Below, in pieces: positions 28,393 through 35,403 of a DNA stretch of 64,000 nt. The stretch is taken from positions 1-64,000 of the forward strand of contig NZ_JBGQOG010000001.1 of NCBI RefSeq assembly GCF_052113705.1, written 5' to 3'. The first letter of the stretch is position 1, and the number at the start of each line of letters is the position of its first letter. The position numbers and the translations under genes were made by a program. This DNA is from JBGQOG01 sp052113705. GTDB lineage: Bacteria > Pseudomonadota > Alphaproteobacteria > Rhodobacterales > Rhodobacteraceae. The notes beneath the pieces are model-generated. The model saw only the letters and a list, made by a program, of their open reading frames with translations. It did no database searches and was not told where the DNA came from.

Positions 28393-29591
28393 GCGCCTCT
28401 CCCTTCCCCCGGGGCGCTGCGCCCGCGCCGCGCCCATTCGGTGCCCGCGTCCAGCAGCACCGCCGCCGCCAGCGCCATCACCACTGTCGGCAGCGCCCCC
28501 AGCATCACCAGATCCGGCGCGGTCTGGCTCAGCCCCTGAAACACGAACACGCCAAGGCCACCGCCGCCCACCAGCCCGGCGATCACCGCCAGCCCGATGT
28601 TTTGCACCAGAACCAGCCGCAGCCCGGTGAGGATTGCGGGCAAGGCCAACGGCAGCTCCACCTGCCAAAGGCGCTGCCGCGCGCTCATGCCCATACCATC
28701 TGCCGCCGCCCGCACCGCCCCGGGCACCGCCTGCAGCCCCGCCAGAACCGAGGCCACCACCGGCAACAGCGCATAGATCCAGAGCGCCAGAAAGGCCGGG
28801 GCCGGGCCGATCCCCGCCACCCCCAGCGCCGCCAATCCGGGCCAACTGGCCGCGAGCCAGGCCAGCGGCGCGATCATCAGGCCAAAGAGCGCCATCGAGG
28901 GCACGGTCTGCACCATGTTCAGCCCCGCCAGCAGCCCCTCGCGCAGGCGGGGGCGGCGCTGCGCCCAGATCCCCAGCGGCAGGCCGACCATGAGGGCCAT
29001 CGCCACCGACGACAGCGCCAATGCGGCGTGCACCTGCAGCGCCTGCACAAAGGCCGCCTCGCGGCTCGCCGCCTCGCGCAGGACCGACAGATCGCGCCAA
29101 AGGCCCGAGCCGATCATGAGCGCCAGCGCCGCCAGCGCCAGTGTCAGCGCCAGAACCCGGCCGCCGGGCCGCAGGCGCTCGCGGGCCAAAGCATCGGCCA
29201 AGGCCAGCCCCAGCGCCGCCAGCAGCAGCCAGAACCCTGCCCCCGGCGAGACGCGGGCATAGCCATTCTCGGGGGGCAGCAGATGCCGCGCGGCAAGACC
29301 GATCGCCACGCCCTGCCCCACAAGCCCCAGCGCCGCCGCCAGCAGCCGCAGACGCGGCGCCCCCCGCCAGAGAAACAGCCCCGCCAGAACCACCAGCGCC
29401 AGCAGCGCCAGCCCGGCGCCAGGCTGCGGCAGCGCCTGCCAGAGCGGCACCCCCTGCGGCGCCGCGATCCGGTTCGGCCGCAGCAGGGCAAACGGCAAAA
29501 GCCCCGGCGCCAGAATCAGCGCCAGAGCAATCACTGACCCCAGCCGGTCGAGCCTCTTAATGGACAAAGCCCTTGGAGAGCAGGAAGTCAT
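28389..29591 (-). CDS. yehY: Osmoprotectant ABC transporter permease (YehY type)
   Basis: About 400 residues. The first half holds roughly five hydrophobic helices rich in Leu/Ala that are not part of the canonical permease; the second half is the permease with VRAAADGMGMSARQRLWQVELPLALP. This extended architecture matches YehY rather than OpuCB. The ATG at 29591 has AGGTGG nearby and overlaps the end of the binding-protein gene; an ATG at 29636 or a TTG at 29567 are alternatives. Confidence 0.84.
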   Translation of the reverse strand: MTSCSPRALSIKRLDRLGSVIALALILAPGLLPFALLRPNRIAAPQGVPLWQALPQPGAGLALLALVVLAGLFLWRGAPRLRLLAAALGLVGQGVAIGLAARHLLPPENGYARVSPGAGFWLLLAALGLALADALARERLRPGGRVLALTLALAALALMIGSGLWRDLSVLREAASREAAFVQALQVHAALALSSVAMALMVGLPLGIWAQRRPRLREGLLAGLNMVQTVPSMALFGLMIAPLAWLAASWPGLAALGVAGIGPAPAFLALWIYALLPVVASVLAGLQAVPGAVRAAADGMGMSARQRLWQVELPLALPAILTGLRLVLVQNIGLAVIAGLVGGGGLGVFVFQGLSQTAPDLVMLGALPTVVMALAAAVLLDAGTEWARRGRSAPGEGRGA

Positions 29592-30477
29592 GCGCCACCT
29601 GAGCCGCAGGCTCGCCGCCCACCTGCACGCGGCCATTCATCTCTTGCAGGGCCTCCAGATCCAGCGCGGCAAAGACCGGGGTCAAGATCCCCTCGATCTG
29701 CGGATATTCCGTCAGCACCGCTTCGCGCACCAGGGGCGCCGGCTGATAGATCGGCTGCACGTTCTTGTCATCCGCAAGCACCACCAGATCGGCCGCCGCA
29801 ATGCCGCCATCGGTGCCGTACACCATCGCCGCATCCGCGCCCGAGGTCTTTTGCGCCGCCGCCGCAATCGTCGCCGCCGTGTCGCCGCCCGAGAGGGTGA
29901 TCAGCTGATCCGGGCTGAGCGTGAAGCCATAGGCCTCCTGAAACGCGGGCAGTGCCGAGGCCGAGGTGACGAACTCCGAACTCGCCGCCAGTTTCACCGT
30001 GCCCCCTGCCGCGACATAGGCGCCAAAATCGCTGAGGCTTTTCAGCCCCTTCGCTTCGGCCAGGTCCCGGCGCAGCGCAATCGCCCAGGTGTTATTGGCC
30101 GAAGCCGGGGCCAGCCAGACGATCTTGTTGGCGTCATAATCCAGCTTTTTCACCGCCTGATAGGCGCCGTCGGGATCTTTCCAGACCGGGTCATCCGCCT
30201 GATTGAAGAAGAAGGCGCCATTGCCGGTATAGTCCGGATAAATGTCGACCTGCCCCTGAATGATCGCCTCGCGCAGGATCGGGGTGGCGCCCAACTGGAT
30301 CTTGTCCACCACCGGAATCTCGTTGGTTTTCAGCATCTCCAGAATGATATTGCCCAGAACCCCGCCCTCGGTATCGATCTTGGAGGAGACGGTGACATCG
30401 GCAAAAGCGCCGGTGGTGACAGCAAGGCCCAGCCCCAGTGCCAGAAGCGCGGGCGCGCGGAACATCGGTTTTTGCAT
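29557..30477 (-). CDS. osmF: Osmoprotectant-binding protein (OsmF/YehZ type)
   Basis: 306 residues from the ATG at 30477 with GAGGGA upstream. Signal peptide ending GAFA-DV. The mature protein is an OpuAC-type substrate-binding protein: VTVSSKIDTEGGVLGNIILEML and DIYPDYTGNGA are characteristic of the OsmF/OpuCC group, which binds betaine- or choline-like compounds. First gene of the operon, divergent from the hemP pair. Substrate is inferred from family only. Confidence 0.87.
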   Translation of the reverse strand: MQKPMFRAPALLALGLGLAVTTGAFADVTVSSKIDTEGGVLGNIILEMLKTNEIPVVDKIQLGATPILREAIIQGQVDIYPDYTGNGAFFFNQADDPVWKDPDGAYQAVKKLDYDANKIVWLAPASANNTWAIALRRDLAEAKGLKSLSDFGAYVAAGGTVKLAASSEFVTSASALPAFQEAYGFTLSPDQLITLSGGDTAATIAAAAQKTSGADAAMVYGTDGGIAAADLVVLADDKNVQPIYQPAPLVREAVLTEYPQIEGILTPVFAALDLEALQEMNGRVQVGGEPAAQVAHDFLLSKGFVH

Positions 30478-30707
30478 CGTTTTCTCCCTCTCGTTGGCCC
30501 CAAGGTAGTCCACCCATCCCGGCGGGCAAAGATTTTCCTGACCTTTTTGCGCGCACCACTCCCTGTGCGGCGCTGAGCGGCCAGAGGGCGCGCCGCCCAG
30601 TCAGATTTCTAAATCCTAGTAAAAGAATCAGGCTTTACAAACCTGAGCGAACAAGTCATCTTTTTCAGGCCAGTCACGAGACAAGCCCCAAGCGAAAGGA
30701 GACCGGA
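30478..30707. promoter_or_regulatory. Divergent promoter region osmF / hemP pair
   Basis: 230 bases between two divergent genes. An AT-rich stretch (30606-30660) contains a loose inverted repeat TTCT...AGAA (30607-30632 region) and TCAGG-CTTTACAAA-CCTGA (30629-30647). Either could be an iron-responsive operator for the hemP pair, since alphaproteobacterial hemP genes are usually iron-controlled, but I cannot match a named box with certainty. Confidence 0.35.
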
Positions 30708-30908
30708 ATGAACATGATGCCACAGCCCGTCCCCCTGCGGGCTGTCCCCGCGGCCTCTGCGCCCGAACCGTCTGCCCGCGAACCGGGCCCAAAGCGCCCC
30801 GGCGCCGGGCCGGATCTGCGCGACATGCTGCAGATGCTGCTGGCCGGAATTTTCCCCTCGGCGGAGGGGTTGGAAATGATGCTGGACCGTATCGAGAGGA
30901 TGCCATGA
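30708..30908 (+). CDS. Small protein of unknown function upstream of hemP
   Basis: 66 residues, starting at an ATG with AAAGGAG eight bases upstream, a strong site. The N-terminal half is Pro/Ala-rich and probably disordered; the C-terminal half (DLRDMLQMLLAGIFPSAEGL) looks like one amphipathic helix. Its TGA overlaps the hemP ATG by four bases (ATGA), so the two are translationally coupled. I do not recognise the family. The ribosome binding site and coupling argue that it is real. Confidence 0.65.
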   Translation: MNMMPQPVPLRAVPAASAPEPSAREPGPKRPGAGPDLRDMLQMLLAGIFPSAEGLEMMLDRIERMP

Positions 30909-31060
30909 CCCTGAGCGACCCCCAAAGTTTCACCACCGGCCTGCCGGTGCATGATGCGACCCGCCTGACCGACGGCGGCGCGCAGGCGCATATCATGCTG
31001 CACGGGCAGGTCTATACGCTGCGCATCACCCGCGCGGGCAAGCTGATCCTGACCAAATAA
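30905..31060 (+). CDS. hemP: Hemin uptake protein HemP
   Basis: 51 residues. The C-terminal pattern LHGQVYTLRITRAGKLILTK is the hallmark of the HemP/HmuP family, a very short protein associated with heme uptake genes and implicated in their regulation. It begins inside the stop codon of the preceding small gene. No hemin receptor or hmu transporter gene is in the window, so this is an orphan hemP, and a strong hairpin follows it. Confidence 0.88.
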   Translation: MTLSDPQSFTTGLPVHDATRLTDGGAQAHIMLHGQVYTLRITRAGKLILTK

Positions 31061-31087
31061 ATCCCGCGCCTGATGTGCGCCAAGGCT

Positions 31088-31131
31088 GCCCGATGCGGCG
31101 CAGGTGGTCTCCCGCCTGCGCCGCATCGGGC
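31088..31131. repeat. Perfect 17-bp inverted repeat after hemP
   Basis: GCCCGATGCGGCGCAGG (31088-31104) pairs perfectly with 31115-31131 across a 10-base loop, 27 bases past the hemP stop. There is no T tail, so it is not a classic terminator, but such a stable hairpin could end or protect the hemP transcript. Confidence 0.8.
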
Positions 31132-31290
31132 GTGACGCGGGTCCGGGCGGGGGTCTGACCAGACCAGCACCGCATGCCAGTTCCACGGCCTGCCGGATCC
31201 ACTGCTTGCCGGACCCAGGGCACCGCCTGTCAAAGTCCCGCCGCATGCCGGACAGTCACCGCTGCGCTGATAGGGTAGCATCCTGTTCAG

Positions 31291-31335
31291 GCAGGGCACT
31301 GGCAGGCGAGGCACTGGCAGGCGGGGCACTGGCAC
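31291..31335. repeat. Three tandem 15-bp repeats
   Basis: Units of 15 bases, of the form GCRRGGCACTGGCAG, at 31291-31305, 31306-31320 and 31321-31335, differing at one to three positions. Non-coding. Confidence 0.85.
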
Positions 31336-31451
31336 GCCGGGCGCAGGGCTGAACCCGCTCTCCCATCGTCAAAACCCTTGCGCTCCGCCTTCACGCACTG
31401 CGGGCGGGCGGCGCAGTGTCTGACGATCCGGGAGGATATGGGGAGAGGATC

Positions 31452-31525
31452 TGGAGCGGGCGGCGGGAATCGAACCCGCGTCTTTAGCTTGGAAGGCTAA
31501 GGTCTTACCATTACACAACGCCCGC
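31452..31525 (-). tRNA. tRNA-Gly (anticodon TCC)
   Basis: 74 bases including an encoded CCA. Acceptor stem GCGGGCG (5', ending at 31525) pairs with CGCCCGC (31456-31462). Anticodon stem TTAGC/GCTAA encloses the loop CTTCCAA, so the anticodon is TCC, reading GGA (and GGG). T-loop GGTTCGATTCC is normal. Confidence 0.95.
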
Positions 31526-31536
31526 GCTGCGCCCTG

Positions 31537-31564
31537 TCATAACGGCATCGCGCGCGGGGTTCAA
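31537..31564 (-). promoter_or_regulatory. Promoter of tRNA-Gly
   Basis: On the minus strand TTGAAC (31559-31564) and TTATGA (31537-31542) are separated by 16 bases, which puts the transcription start about five bases before the mature tRNA. Confidence 0.6.
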
Positions 31565-31839
31565 GCATCTGCTGCATCACCGCGCGCAAGATCCTGCGCG
31601 GCCCGCCCCTCCCCCTTTGCGGCGACCCGCAAAGGGGCACAACGGCCACACGGCACGGGCCGGGAGTTCCTGTGCCGCGCGGGGCAGACCGGCGCGCGGG
31701 GTCCGGGCAGAGCGCGCGGCTGCCGCATCCGGGTGAGGCGTGCAAAGACGCCCTGCCTGCTTTGCGGTCGCGGCGGGAACGGGCATGAAAAAGGGCACGC
31801 GACCTTGGCCGCGTGCCCTGAATATCGGATGCGTGCCCG
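31565..31839. other. Non-coding stretch between tRNA-Gly promoter and 5'-nucleotidase
   Basis: GC-rich, with short open frames only. Apart from the terminator at its right end I see nothing in it. Confidence 0.5.
31788..31819 (-). terminator. Terminator of 5'-nucleotidase gene
   Basis: A 10-bp perfect stem (31792-31801 with 31810-31819) followed by TTTTT on the minus strand, 20 bases past the stop codon. Confidence 0.85.
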
Positions 31840-33414
31840 TCATTTACGGGTGATGCGCCCGTCCACATAGGGGGTATAGCCGTTCGATTTGGCCAGATAT
31901 TCCGCCGTCACATCGGCCAGATCGGGGCCGAAGTCATAGGCATTCGACGATTCGGTGTCGAACACCTTGTAGCCGTCACCGCCGGTGCGCACATAATTGT
32001 TCGACACCAGCCCATAGACCTTTTCCGGATCCAGCGGCACGAAGGCGTCACCCTCGGCCACCATCACATCCGAGATCCGCTCGCCCGCCGGTTTCGTCGG
32101 GTCAAAGGCGAATTTGATCCCCGCCACCTGCGGGAAACGGCCGCCGCCCTCTTCCACCTGGCTCACCCCGTTTTCCAGCGCCGCCAGCACGGTCGAGCCC
32201 TTGGCCTGGAAGGTCGAGAGCGTGTTCTGGAACGGCAGCACGGTCAGCACTTCGCCCATGGTCACCTGCCCGCCATCGATCGAGGCGCGCACACCGCCAC
32301 CGTTCTGAATGGCGATCTGCACGCCCTGCGCCTTCACCCGGTCCAGCATCGCATCGGCAATCAGATTGCCCATCGGGCATTCGGCCGAGCGGCAGAGATC
32401 GCGGCTGCCGTCGATCTGATCGGCACTTTCCGCGACGATCTTGTTGCGGATCTCTTCCAGCGGCTTGGCCAGCTCGGCGATCCGCTCGACCGTGGGCTGG
32501 TCCTGCACCACCTCACCGTTCATGATCAAAGGCTCGCCCGAGGCTTCCTTGACCACGCCCGCATCGTCAAACACTACCTTCAGCTCGCCCAGAAACTTGC
32601 CATAGGCATAGGCCGAGACAATCGCGGTGCCGTTGACCATCGTCGGATAGGGCCCTTCGGCCTTCTCGTCGGTGTTCGACAGATAGGTATTGGTGTGCCC
32701 GCCGACGATCACGTCCACCCCGGTGGTGCCCGCCGCGACCTTCTTGTCCACCGCATAGCCCGAATGGCTGAGCACGATGATCTTGGTCACCCCTTCGGCG
32801 GTCAGCTTGTCCACCTCGGCCTGCACCGCATCCACCGGATCGGTGAAGACGATGTTCTTGCCCGGGCTCGACAGCTCATCCGTGTCCTGCGGCGTCAGGC
32901 CGATCAGGCCCAGCTTTTCGCCGTTCTTCTCGATGATGGTCGATTTCATCAGCTTGCCGGCCAGAGCCTTTTCGCCCGAGACATCGGCGTTGGACATCAG
33001 CACCGGAAACGACACCGCCTCCATAAAGCCCGCCAGCACCTCCGGCCCGTCGTCAAATTCATGGTTGCCCACCGTCATCGCGTCATAGCCGAGCTTGTTC
33101 ATGAACTCGGCGGCCATCTTGCCCTTGTAATAGGTGTAGAACAGCGAGCCCTGAAACTGATCGCCGCCATCCACCAGAATCGCGTTTTCATCGCGCGCGC
33201 GCGCCTCGGTCACCGCAGTGACCAGCCGGGCCGAGCCGCCAAAACAGTCATCCGCCGCCGCATCTTCGGCAGAACAGGGGCCGTCATATTTCGAAATCGG
33301 CTCAAACCGGGAGTGGAAATCATTGGTATGCAGGATGGTCAGCGTATAATCCGCCGAAGCGGCACCGGCAGTCATCGCCAGAATGGCGGCCGAGGTCAGC
33401 AAACGAAGGGACAT
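31840..33414 (-). CDS. Periplasmic 5'-nucleotidase / UDP-sugar hydrolase family
   Basis: 524 residues from the ATG at 33414, which has AGGAGG and starts a signal peptide ending ASA-DY. The N-terminal metallophosphatase domain shows the metal motifs ILHTNDFHSRF, DGGDQFQGS, VGNHEFDDG and, later, LSHSGYAVD and VGGHTNTYL. The C-terminal substrate domain has NGGGVRASI and the aromatic NNYVRTGGDGY. It releases phosphate and nucleosides from nucleotides in the periplasm. A Pho-box-like sequence lies just upstream, but its orientation fits the divergent gene better. Confidence 0.88.
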   Translation of the reverse strand: MSLRLLTSAAILAMTAGAASADYTLTILHTNDFHSRFEPISKYDGPCSAEDAAADDCFGGSARLVTAVTEARARDENAILVDGGDQFQGSLFYTYYKGKMAAEFMNKLGYDAMTVGNHEFDDGPEVLAGFMEAVSFPVLMSNADVSGEKALAGKLMKSTIIEKNGEKLGLIGLTPQDTDELSSPGKNIVFTDPVDAVQAEVDKLTAEGVTKIIVLSHSGYAVDKKVAAGTTGVDVIVGGHTNTYLSNTDEKAEGPYPTMVNGTAIVSAYAYGKFLGELKVVFDDAGVVKEASGEPLIMNGEVVQDQPTVERIAELAKPLEEIRNKIVAESADQIDGSRDLCRSAECPMGNLIADAMLDRVKAQGVQIAIQNGGGVRASIDGGQVTMGEVLTVLPFQNTLSTFQAKGSTVLAALENGVSQVEEGGGRFPQVAGIKFAFDPTKPAGERISDVMVAEGDAFVPLDPEKVYGLVSNNYVRTGGDGYKVFDTESSNAYDFGPDLADVTAEYLAKSNGYTPYVDGRITRK

Positions 33415-33437
33415 GGAATCCTCCTGAGAAAACGATC

Positions 33438-33455
33438 GTGTTACGATGCTGTTAC
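33438..33455 (+). promoter_or_regulatory. Candidate Pho box between 5'-nucleotidase and DUF952-pyrD
   Basis: GTGTTAC-GATG-CTGTTAC, two half-sites 11 bp apart, the second identical to a half-site of the pstS box. It points toward the plus-strand genes (132 bases before DUF952) and is only 24 bases from the 5'-nucleotidase ATG, too close for a normal leader on that side. Confidence 0.5.
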
Positions 33456-33586
33456 AATGGCGGTCTGTCAAAGCCTCAGTCCTACGCTGACCTAGCGGCA
33501 TGAAATGACGCGGCCGTGACATTGTGCAGGCCGCAGGCAGCAAACCAAGGATTGACCAATTTCGGGGCACAGGGCATTTGAACGCC

Positions 33587-33925
33587 ATGCAGATTTACAA
33601 AATCCTCCGCCGCCCCGAATGGGATGCCTTTGTCGCCGCCGGTGAATTCGCCGGGGCGCCGGTCGATCTGGCCGATGGCTATATCCATTTCTCCACCGGC
33701 ACCCAGGTGGTTGAGACGGCCGCCAAGCATTTCGCCACCGAAAGCGATCTGGTGCTGGTGGCCTTTGACAGCGACGCGCTCGGCGCCTCCCTGAAATGGG
33801 AACCCTCGCGCGGCGGCCAGCTCTTCCCGCATCTTTACCGGGCGTTGCAGATCACCGAGGTGGTCTGGGACACCTCGCTCCCGCTCGGCCTCAGCGGCCA
33901 TATCTTTCCCGAGGGCAGATTGTGA
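33587..33925 (+). CDS. DUF952 family protein
   Basis: 112 residues. MQIYKILRRPEWDAF, DGYIHFSTGTQVVETA and the C-terminal FPHLYR...LGLSGHIFPEG match DUF952 (glutathione S-transferase-adjacent small domain of unknown function). Its stop overlaps the pyrD GTG by four bases. The ribosome binding site is weak. Confidence 0.85.
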   Translation: MQIYKILRRPEWDAFVAAGEFAGAPVDLADGYIHFSTGTQVVETAAKHFATESDLVLVAFDSDALGASLKWEPSRGGQLFPHLYRALQITEVVWDTSLPLGLSGHIFPEGRL

Positions 33926-34980
33926 AATTCTTTGAGACGATCGGGCTTGCTGCCCTGCACCGGCTGGATCCGGAAACCGCGCATGGCCTGTCGATCCGCG
34001 CGCTGAACGCGGGTCTGGCACCGCTGCCGGGGGTGATCACCTCGCCGCGGCTGGCGACCACGCTGGCGGGACTGCAGCTGGCCAATCCGGTCGGCCTCGC
34101 GGCTGGCTTTGACAAGAACGCCACCGCCACCGCCCGGCTGATGCAGGCGGGCTTTGGCTTTGTCGAAGTGGGCGCCGCCACGCCGCGCCCGCAGCCCGGC
34201 AACCCGAAGCCGCGGCTGTTCCGGCTGACCGAGGACCGCGCCGCGATCAACCGTTTCGGCTTCAACAACGAGGGCGTCGAGGCCATTGCCCTGCGTCTGG
34301 CGGCGCGCCCGGCGGGCGTGCCGGTCGGCCTCAACCTCGGGGCCAACAAGGACAGCGCCGACCGCGCTGCCGATTTCGCCCGCGTGCTGGCGGTGGCGGG
34401 GCCGCATGTGGATTTTGCCACCGTCAATGTCTCTTCGCCCAACACCGAAAAGCTGCGCGATCTGCAGGGCAAGGCCGCGCTCTCCGCGCTGCTGAAAGGC
34501 GTGACCGAAACCCGCGACAGCCTCGCGCGCCGGATCCCGGTCTTCCTGAAAATCGCCCCCGATCTCAGCCCCGCCGAACTGGAGGATCTGGCCGAGGTTG
34601 CCATGACCGCCAAGATTGACGCGATCATCGCCACCAACACCACTTTGGCGCGGGATGGTCTGAAAAGTGCACATTCAGGCGAAATGGGCGGCCTCTCCGG
34701 CGCGCCTTTGTTCGAAAAGTCCACGCGTGTCCTGGCCCGGCTGTCGCAGCTCACCCATGGCAAAGTGCCCCTGATCGGGGTGGGCGGCATCAGCAGCGCC
34801 GAACAGGCCTATGAAAAGATCCGCGCAGGTGCGAGCGCCGTGCAGCTCTACACCGCCCTCGTCTATGGCGGCATTTCACTGGTCGGCGAGGTGGTGCGCG
34901 GCCTTGATGCGCTTCTGGCCCGCGATGGTTTCGCCGCTGTTTCCGAAGCGGTGGGCACCGGCCGCGCCGACTGGCTCTGA
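33922..34980 (+). CDS. pyrD: Dihydroorotate dehydrogenase (quinone), class 2
   Basis: 352 residues from a GTG overlapping the DUF952 stop by four bases. N-terminal helices for membrane association precede a TIM barrel with GLAAGFDKNA, GFGFVEVGAATPRPQPGN, NRFGFNNEG, the catalytic NVSSPNT serine and FMN motifs GVGGISSAEQA and QLYTALVYGG. It oxidises dihydroorotate to orotate at the inner membrane in pyrimidine synthesis. Confidence 0.96.
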   Translation: MKFFETIGLAALHRLDPETAHGLSIRALNAGLAPLPGVITSPRLATTLAGLQLANPVGLAAGFDKNATATARLMQAGFGFVEVGAATPRPQPGNPKPRLFRLTEDRAAINRFGFNNEGVEAIALRLAARPAGVPVGLNLGANKDSADRAADFARVLAVAGPHVDFATVNVSSPNTEKLRDLQGKAALSALLKGVTETRDSLARRIPVFLKIAPDLSPAELEDLAEVAMTAKIDAIIATNTTLARDGLKSAHSGEMGGLSGAPLFEKSTRVLARLSQLTHGKVPLIGVGGISSAEQAYEKIRAGASAVQLYTALVYGGISLVGEVVRGLDALLARDGFAAVSEAVGTGRADWL

Positions 34981-34981
34981 A

Positions 34982-35314
34982 ATGACCACGATCTGGCACA
35001 ACCCGCGCTGCAGCAAATCCCGCGCCACGCTGGCGCTGCTGACGGAAGCGGGGATCACGCCGCAGATCCGGCTCTATCTGCAGGATCCGCCCAGCGTTGC
35101 GGAGCTGCAAGAGGCCCTCACCGCCCTTGGCCAACCCGCCCTCAGCCTCCTCCGCGTCAAAGACGCACCCAAGGACCTCGCCACCGCCCCCGAGGCCGAG
35201 ATTCTCGCGGCCCTCGCCGCAAACCCGGCACTGATCGAGCGCCCCCTCGTGCTGCACGAAAACCGCGCCGCCCTCGGCCGCCCCCCCGAAGCGGTTCTGA
35301 CCCTCTTCCCCTGA
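34982..35314 (+). CDS. ArsC/Spx-family arsenate reductase-like protein
   Basis: 110 residues, directly after pyrD (one base between stop and start). The N-terminal WHNPRCSKSR carries the active-site Cys of the glutaredoxin-dependent ArsC family; the ERPLVLHENRAALGRPPEAVL tail is also typical. No ars operon is near, so this is probably a YffB/ArsC-type housekeeping thioredoxin-fold protein rather than a dedicated arsenic gene. Confidence 0.85.
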   Translation: MTTIWHNPRCSKSRATLALLTEAGITPQIRLYLQDPPSVAELQEALTALGQPALSLLRVKDAPKDLATAPEAEILAALAANPALIERPLVLHENRAALGRPPEAVLTLFP

Positions 35315-35323
35315 AGTCATTGC

Positions 35324-35380
35324 TTCGGCACAAATATCCTCGGGGGGAGGCCGCAGGCCGGGGGGCAGACAGCCCCCCCC
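35324..35380. repeat. Dispersed GC-rich intergenic repeat, copy 2
   Basis: Same order of parts as at 9139: AAATATCCTCGGGGGG, a GGCCGCAGGCC palindrome, then GGGGGGCAG and a CCCCCCCC arm. It fills the gap between the convergent ArsC-like and exonuclease genes and may serve both as a terminator. Confidence 0.6.
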
Positions 35381-35403
35381 TCGCCCGCGTCGCAAGCACG
35401 CCC

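Larger units (their letters stand above)
31061..31451. other. Intergenic region hemP - tRNA-Gly
   Basis: About 390 bases with no gene I can support. It holds a perfect 17-bp palindrome (31088-31131), a degenerate GC-rich stretch with repeated GCCGGA words, and three tandem 15-mers (31291-31335). Confidence 0.55.

Noticed and set aside
28393..29100. A long upstream extension of the yehX reading frame
   Set aside because: The extension is Gly/Ala/Arg-only sequence lying over yehY in another frame. The true start is the ATG at 28392 with the 4-base overlap.
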